Assembly: GCA_003135255.1 (NCBI GenBank)
Contig: PLAX01000075.1
Coordinates: 1 to 5,224, forward strand
Origin: Candidatus Dormiibacterota bacterium
Lineage (GTDB): Bacteria; Chloroflexota; Dormibacteria; Aeolococcales; Aeolococcaceae
Length of the DNA: 5,224 bases
Reading direction: 5' to 3'
In this document: positions 5,002 through 5,224 of the stretch, piece after piece
How positions within the stretch are numbered: position 1 is the stretch's first letter
How the letters are laid out: each line of letters begins with the position of its first letter
The notes under the pieces: generated by a model
What the model was told of the DNA's origin: nothing
Databases searched by the model: none
Seen by the model: only the letters and a program-made list of their open reading frames with translations
Translations under genes and position numbers: made by a program

Positions 5002-5224
5002 GTGAGAGCAGTCCGGGGCCGGCGCCGCGGCGGACCGCGAGCGAGGAGCGGGTCACCAAGGAGACCCGCATCCAGGTCGACGTGCAGATCGACGGTGGCG
5101 GGGTGGCCGACATCGACGTTCCGCTGCCCTTCTTCCGCCACATGCTCGAATCCTTCGTCAAGTACAGCGGTATGGATGTCCGGCTCCACGGCTCCGGCGA
5201 CATCGACGTCGATGCCCACCACCT
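4998..5224 (+). CDS. hisB: Imidazoleglycerol-phosphate dehydratase, 3'-partial
   Basis: This is the first part (75 full codons) of the manganese-dependent dehydratase that converts imidazole-glycerol phosphate to imidazole-acetol phosphate. After about a dozen residues of Pro/Ser/Arg-rich extension, VTKETRIQVDVQIDGGG (19-35) fits the family's opening strand, usually R-x-T-x-E-T. FFRHML (45-50) corresponds to the FFDHML metal-binding block, and GSGDIDVDAHH (65-75) to GD-x-x-VD-x-HH, whose paired histidines are metal ligands. Two positions are unusual: Arg47 stands where Asp is normal, and the codon after HH begins CT, encoding Leu where Thr is common. The SFVKYSGMDVRL stretch resembles archaeal-type or deep-branching bacterial HisB proteins more than the E. 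coli form. The start overlaps the hisD stop (ATGA) and has a good Shine-Dalgarno. The gene runs off the window, so whether it is fused to a phosphatase domain cannot be seen. Confidence 0.88.
   Translation, partial: MSESSPGPAPRRTASEERVTKETRIQVDVQIDGGGVADIDVPLPFFRHMLESFVKYSGMDVRLHGSGDIDVDAHH

Noticed and set aside
1..5224. CRISPR array, insertion sequence, phage or toxin-antitoxin content
   Set aside because: No regularly spaced repeats, transposase motifs, long terminal inverted repeats or small toxin/antitoxin gene pairs are visible; most of the window is biosynthetic coding sequence.

Overview
This window comes from a strongly GC-rich bacterium. Third codon positions are nearly always G or C, and all genes read on the + strand. 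The best-supported content is the 5' part of a histidine biosynthesis operon in the order hisZ-hisG-hisD-hisB. HisG is the short form, without the C-terminal regulatory domain, and it is paired with HisZ. That pairing argues against a typical actinobacterium, where the long HisG is usual. It fits a high-GC Chloroflexota or Dormibacterota-like lineage, or another bacterium with the HisZ/short-HisG enzyme. This lineage guess is inference from gene types and base composition only.

Layout. Positions 1-688 hold the 3' part of a TPR-containing protein with a beta-rich middle domain and a very acidic tail; its 5' end lies outside the window. Positions 689-1047 are a 359-base gap with no convincing gene. 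It contains several potential RNA hairpins and a weak promoter candidate just ahead of the next gene. Positions 1048-1605 encode an unrecognised protein with four predicted membrane segments, two Tyr/Ser/Gly-rich loops and a polyproline C-terminus. A strong 12-bp-stem hairpin at 1631-1665 probably ends its transcript. A possible -10 box at 1744-1749 then sits 8 bases before the hisZ start codon, which suggests a leaderless mRNA.

From 1758 to the window end, hisZ, hisG, hisD and hisB are joined by three successive 4-base start/stop overlaps (GTGA, GTGA, ATGA), so they are almost certainly co-transcribed and translationally coupled. HisG and HisZ together form the ATP phosphoribosyltransferase of the first pathway step. 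HisB is the imidazoleglycerol-phosphate dehydratase of a middle step, and HisD performs the final two oxidations to histidine. hisB is cut by the window end after about 75 codons.

No mobile element, CRISPR array, tRNA or rRNA was seen. The region is mostly ordinary housekeeping DNA. The points worth a second look are substitutions at normally conserved positions in HisZ, HisG and HisB, the four-segment membrane protein, the structured 689-1047 gap and the possible leaderless start of hisZ.
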